Part shown: positions 5,265-5,327 of the stretch, piece after piece
Position numbering within the stretch: position 1 is the stretch's first letter
Layout: every line of letters begins with the position of its first letter
From: JBEKZD01 sp050013395
GTDB taxonomy: Bacteria; Verrucomicrobiota; Verrucomicrobiia; Palsa-1439
Length of the DNA: 5,327 bases
NCBI GenBank assembly: GCA_050013395.1
Contig: JBEKFI010000162.1
Coordinates: 1-5,327 of the forward strand
Direction of reading: 5' to 3'
The notes under the pieces: generated by a model
What the model was told of the DNA's origin: nothing
Database searches by the model: none
Seen by the model: only the letters and a program-made list of their open reading frames with translations
Position numbers and translations under genes: made by a program

Positions 5265-5327
5265 AAAGAGAAGAACGGAAGTGGGAAATAGGAAGCAGGA
5301 AGTGGGGAGTAAGGATGCAATCTAAAA
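5261..5327 (+). CDS. start of a third coupled gene (3'-partial)
   Basis: The ATG at 5261 overlaps the gene 2 stop (ATGA). A good Shine-Dalgarno, GAGGTG, lies five bases upstream inside gene 2. Twenty-two codons are visible before the window ends, all open. The peptide begins MKREERKWEIGSRKWG and is strongly basic. Most of it is encoded by a block of 7-bp repeats of consensus GGAAGTR. By analogy with gene 2, this looks like the charged n-region of a leader whose hydrophobic core would follow beyond the window. Product unknown. The alternative is that it is a spurious open frame over an intergenic repeat; the coupled start and the absence of stops argue moderately against this. Confidence 0.5.
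   Translation, partial: MKREERKWEIGSRKWGVRMQSK
5277..5311 (+). repeat. 7-bp tandem repeat, GGAAGTR family (5 units)
   Basis: Units start at 5277, 5284, 5291, 5298 and 5305: two GGAAGTG, plus GGAAATA, GGAAGCA and GGGAGTA. The family is the reverse complement of the CCTACTT run at 49-90, and even the variants GGAAATA and GGGAGTA recur there in inverted form. It lies in the first codons of the third gene. Confidence 0.85.

Overview
The window is GC-rich bacterial or phage-like DNA. It holds one coding direction only (+): two complete or nearly complete genes and the first codons of a third, packed head to tail with overlapping starts and stops. There are no RNA genes, CRISPR arrays, transposase genes or convincing terminators, and no gene-free stretch over 300 bases. 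The taxon cannot be fixed from sequence alone. The GC level, the mosaic fibre-type proteins and the abundant degenerate 7-bp repeats suggest a soil-type bacterium, with Acidobacteriota as a low-confidence guess, or a prophage or phage of such a host.

Layout. Bases 1-90 are two consecutive runs of degenerate 7-bp repeats, read through in frame by the first gene. Gene 1 (to 4453, at least 1474 codons) encodes a giant mosaic protein. It has an apparent signal peptide, an N-terminal beta-sandwich of the kind seen in phage fibres, and a long shaft of shuffled phage-fibre motifs (HGGT/NGGTG, GYAGL, LSNKTIT, LLSATH, HxH). Two large internal duplications follow, and a beta-rich C-terminal head ends the protein. 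Its 14 cysteines fall in seven close pairs. Gene 2 (4431-5264) overlaps the end of gene 1 by 23 bases. It encodes a 277-residue beta-rich protein with a signal-peptide-like start, and again that start is written in 7-bp repeats. Gene 3 begins at 5261 in an ATGA overlap with the gene 2 stop, and its visible codons also run through a 7-bp repeat block before the window ends.

The three genes look like one translationally coupled operon for large extracellular or virion-surface fibre proteins. The most striking feature is that every visible gene start is built from heptanucleotide repeats. The pyrimidine-rich runs encode hydrophobic signal-peptide cores, and the purine-rich runs encode positively charged leaders. 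Because 7 is not a multiple of 3, such a repeat encodes the same cyclic heptapeptide in all three frames, so it could act as a portable, frame-indifferent leader and possibly as a slippage switch. Function and export are inferences; the repeats, overlaps, cysteine pairing and internal duplications are read directly from the sequence.
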